Source: an uncultured Terriglobales bacterium
Lineage (GTDB): Bacteria > Acidobacteriota > Terriglobia > Terriglobales > Acidobacteriaceae
Assembly (NCBI GenBank): GCA_955652395.1
Contig: CATPBJ010000148.1
Location: 1-32,761 of the forward strand
Direction of reading: 5' to 3'
DNA: 32,761 bases
Both the position numbers and the translations under genes were made by a program. How positions within the stretch are numbered: position 1 is the first letter of the stretch; each line of letters opens with the position of its first letter. Of this stretch, positions 30,880 through 32,761 are shown one piece after another. The notes beneath the pieces are model-generated. The model saw nothing but the letters and a program-made list of their open reading frames with translations, had not been told where the DNA came from and made no database searches.

Positions 30880-32761
30880 TTCAGTTCAACAAAGAAACCT
30901 GCGGCAACCTGGAGGCGGCACTACGCCGTGAGTGGCTGGAAACCAACGGCCTGGGCGGTTTTGCCTCCTCCACCATCACGGGTCTGAACACACGCCGCTA
31001 TCATGGACTGCTGGTCGCCGCCACCAAGCCTCCTGTAAGACGAGATGTTCTCCTTTCCAAGCTGGAGGAGACGCTGTCGATTGATGGCCAGTCGTTCGAC
31101 TTCTCTGCCAACCGCTATACCGGCGTCGTCCATCCCCAGGGCTTTCGCTATCTGACAAACTTTCGTCTCCATCCGTTCCCTATCTTCACCTATGAACTTG
31201 AGGGCATAGTGATCGAGAAGACAGTGTTCATGGTTTACGGTGAAAACACGACAGTCGTGCAGTATGAACTCAAGAGCACCCATCGATCGCAGATGCCAAA
31301 GAGCCTCCGCCTCGAGATTCGGCCTTTGATCGCCTTCCGCGACTATCACAGCACGACTCACGCAAATAGCGCCCTGAATGCCGGTGTTGAAGAGGGTCCG
31401 GAACTGGCAGCCGTGGCTCCTTACCGGGGACTGCCCACTTTGTATCTGGCCCACAACGCCATCGAATTGCGAAAGACTGGCGACTGGTACAGAAATTTTG
31501 AGTACGATGTCGAGCGCGAGCGTGGCCTGGATTTCACCGAGGATCTTTTCAACTATTTCATCTTGCGTTTCGATCTGCTTGCCAACCGCCCGGCCTCGAT
31601 CGTCGCATCTACGGAACACCGCGATGTTGCGCGGGCAAGCCAGTATCGTCAAGCCGAGATCAATCGCCGCCAGGTTGCGGCGCAGGCTTCCCCCCTGAAA
31701 GACGAATTTGCCCAGGCCCTCACCGCCGCGAGCGACCAATACATCGTTGCGCGAGGTGACAAGAAGACCATCATCGCCGGCTATCACTGGTTCAGCGATT
31801 GGGGCCGCGACACCATGATTTCTCTGCCGGGCCTCACGCTAACTACCGGAAAGCGCGAGGTGGCCCGCAGCATCCTGAGCACGTGTGCCCGGCACGTGGA
31901 CCAGGGCATGCTTCCCAACCGGTTCCCCGATGCGGGCGAGACCCCGGAATACAACACCGTCGATGCAACGCTCTGGTTCTTTGAAGCCGCACGTGCGTAC
32001 CTTGCCTACCGTGGGGATGAAGATTTTGTCCGCACCGAACTCTATCCCGTATTCGCCGACATTATTTCCTGGCACGCCCGTGGCACGCGCTACGGAATCA
32101 AGGTGGATCCGAGCGGCTTGCTCGCTTCCGGCGAGACCGGAGTCCAGCTAACCTGGATGGACGCCAAAGTCGGCGACTGGGTTGTGACTCCACGCCGCGG
32201 CAAGCCCGTGGAGATCCAGGCGCTCTGGTACAACGCGCTTTGCATCATGGAAGAATTGGCGCGCCGGTTCGGAGATGATGCCGCCCAGAAGCGTTACCGT
32301 AACATGGCCGCAATGGCGAACTGGGCGTTTAACCGCCGGTTCTGGAATGAGAAGGACAATTGTCTGTATGACTTGGTCAACGGCGGACCTCCCGATGCTT
32401 CCATCCGTCCCAATCAGATTCTTGCCGTTAGCCTGCCTTACACCATGCTGTCGCCAGAACGGGCCCGGATCGTAGTGGAGAAGGTTCGCGAACATCTGCT
32501 CACCCCGTACGGTCTGCGTAGTCTCGCAACCAGCGATCCGCAATATCGCGGCCGATACATGGGTGGTCCCGTGGAGCGTGATGCCGCATACCATCAGGGA
32601 ACTGTATGGCCGTGGCTGATCGGGCCGTTCATCACTGCGTATGTGAAAGTGAACGAAGCGAGCGAGGCCGCCCGCAGACAGGCGTCCGACTGGCTCCTGC
32701 CGCTGCAGGATCATCTCACCGACGCTGCCCTGGGGCACATCTCGGAAATTTTCGATGGCGA
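30876..32761 (+). CDS. Glycogen-debranching-type enzyme (amylo-alpha-1,6-glucosidase family), 3' end outside the window
   Basis: At least 628 codons are present and the frame is still open at the window end. An N-terminal beta-rich domain (about 1-280) begins EWLETNGLGGFASSTITGLNTRRYHGLLVAA, the hallmark of bacterial/archaeal debranching enzymes. The (alpha/alpha)6 GH133 domain follows: GYHWFSDWGRDTMISLPGL (about 304-322), MLPNRFPDAGETPEYNTVDATLWFF, ASGETGVQLTWMDAKVGDWVVTPRRGKPVEIQALWYNAL, and RDAAYHQGTVWPWLIGPF. It removes alpha-1,6 branches from glycogen-like glucans. ATG 30876 has GGAG seven bases upstream. It is probably co-transcribed with the GH63 gene, although a remnant and hairpins intervene. 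Confidence 0.93.
   Translation, partial: MIQFNKETCGNLEAALRREWLETNGLGGFASSTITGLNTRRYHGLLVAATKPPVRRDVLLSKLEETLSIDGQSFDFSANRYTGVVHPQGFRYLTNFRLHPFPIFTYELEGIVIEKTVFMVYGENTTVVQYELKSTHRSQMPKSLRLEIRPLIAFRDYHSTTHANSALNAGVEEGPELAAVAPYRGLPTLYLAHNAIELRKTGDWYRNFEYDVERERGLDFTEDLFNYFILRFDLLANRPASIVASTEHRDVARASQYRQAEINRRQVAAQASPLKDEFAQALTAASDQYIVARGDKKTIIAGYHWFSDWGRDTMISLPGLTLTTGKREVARSILSTCARHVDQGMLPNRFPDAGETPEYNTVDATLWFFEAARAYLAYRGDEDFVRTELYPVFADIISWHARGTRYGIKVDPSGLLASGETGVQLTWMDAKVGDWVVTPRRGKPVEIQALWYNALCIMEELARRFGDDAAQKRYRNMAAMANWAFNRRFWNEKDNCLYDLVNGGPPDASIRPNQILAVSLPYTMLSPERARIVVEKVREHLLTPYGLRSLATSDPQYRGRYMGGPVERDAAYHQGTVWPWLIGPFITAYVKVNEASEAARRQASDWLLPLQDHLTDAALGHISEIFDG

Overview
The window looks like a chromosome segment of an acidobacterium. 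This is inferred from gene families and style (Hsp20 carrying a DUF2934 segment, STAS/FNR pair, Hanks kinase and PP2C, GH63 next to a debranching enzyme, REP-like hairpins); there is no rRNA marker, so the placement is not proven. No tRNA, rRNA, CRISPR array, insertion sequence or phage gene was recognised. About eight decayed or chimeric loci show active gene loss. Some single-base frameshifts could also be sequencing errors.

1-8.4 kb: a redox region. A minus-strand operon (6549 to 1921) encodes a Cyc2-like outer-membrane cytochrome-porin, a blue-copper protein, a dihaem cytochrome c and a secreted protein of unknown function. This is the same set of parts as a periplasm-spanning electron-transfer chain. 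It is divergent from a small plus-strand operon (7088-8423): a degenerate receiver protein, a small helical protein, a four-cysteine protein and a zinc-ribbon protein. A paralogue of the four-cysteine protein lies at 9-674, divergent from a broken pyruvate:ferredoxin oxidoreductase. The intergenic regions of this part carry GTGA-N6-TCAC palindromes.

8.4-13.5 kb: a PAS-PAS-GAF sigma-54 activator, an Hsp20, then a candidate sigma-54 promoter driving a STAS protein and a CRP/FNR regulator. That regulator has four FNR-type cysteines and a CRP-type recognition helix, matching the GTGA palindromes. A plausible circuit is sigma-54 activator -> FNR-like regulator -> redox and stress genes. A universal-stress-protein remnant and a small membrane protein follow.

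13.8-22 kb: rmlB-rmlD (dTDP-rhamnose), then nitrogen control: glnD and glnB on the minus strand, divergent from a small membrane protein coupled to an Amt-family transporter in which the first pore histidine is glutamine. Between rmlD and glnD lie a frameshifted histidine kinase, a response regulator whose DNA-binding domain is replaced by a PII C-terminal tail, and a decayed second copy of the glnD 3' end.

22-27.7 kb: a membrane-anchored Ser/Thr kinase, a PP2C phosphatase, an APC permease, remnants of a beta-barrel porin and of a zinc-finger anti-sigma-like gene, and a ribbon-helix-helix-like gene with a three-unit 8-bp operator, coupled by ATGA overlap to a conserved protein of unknown function.

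27.8-32.76 kb: carbohydrate metabolism: a GH63-type glucosidase, a glucose-dehydrogenase remnant with an internal deletion, a REP-like double hairpin, and a glycogen-debranching-type enzyme running off the window end.
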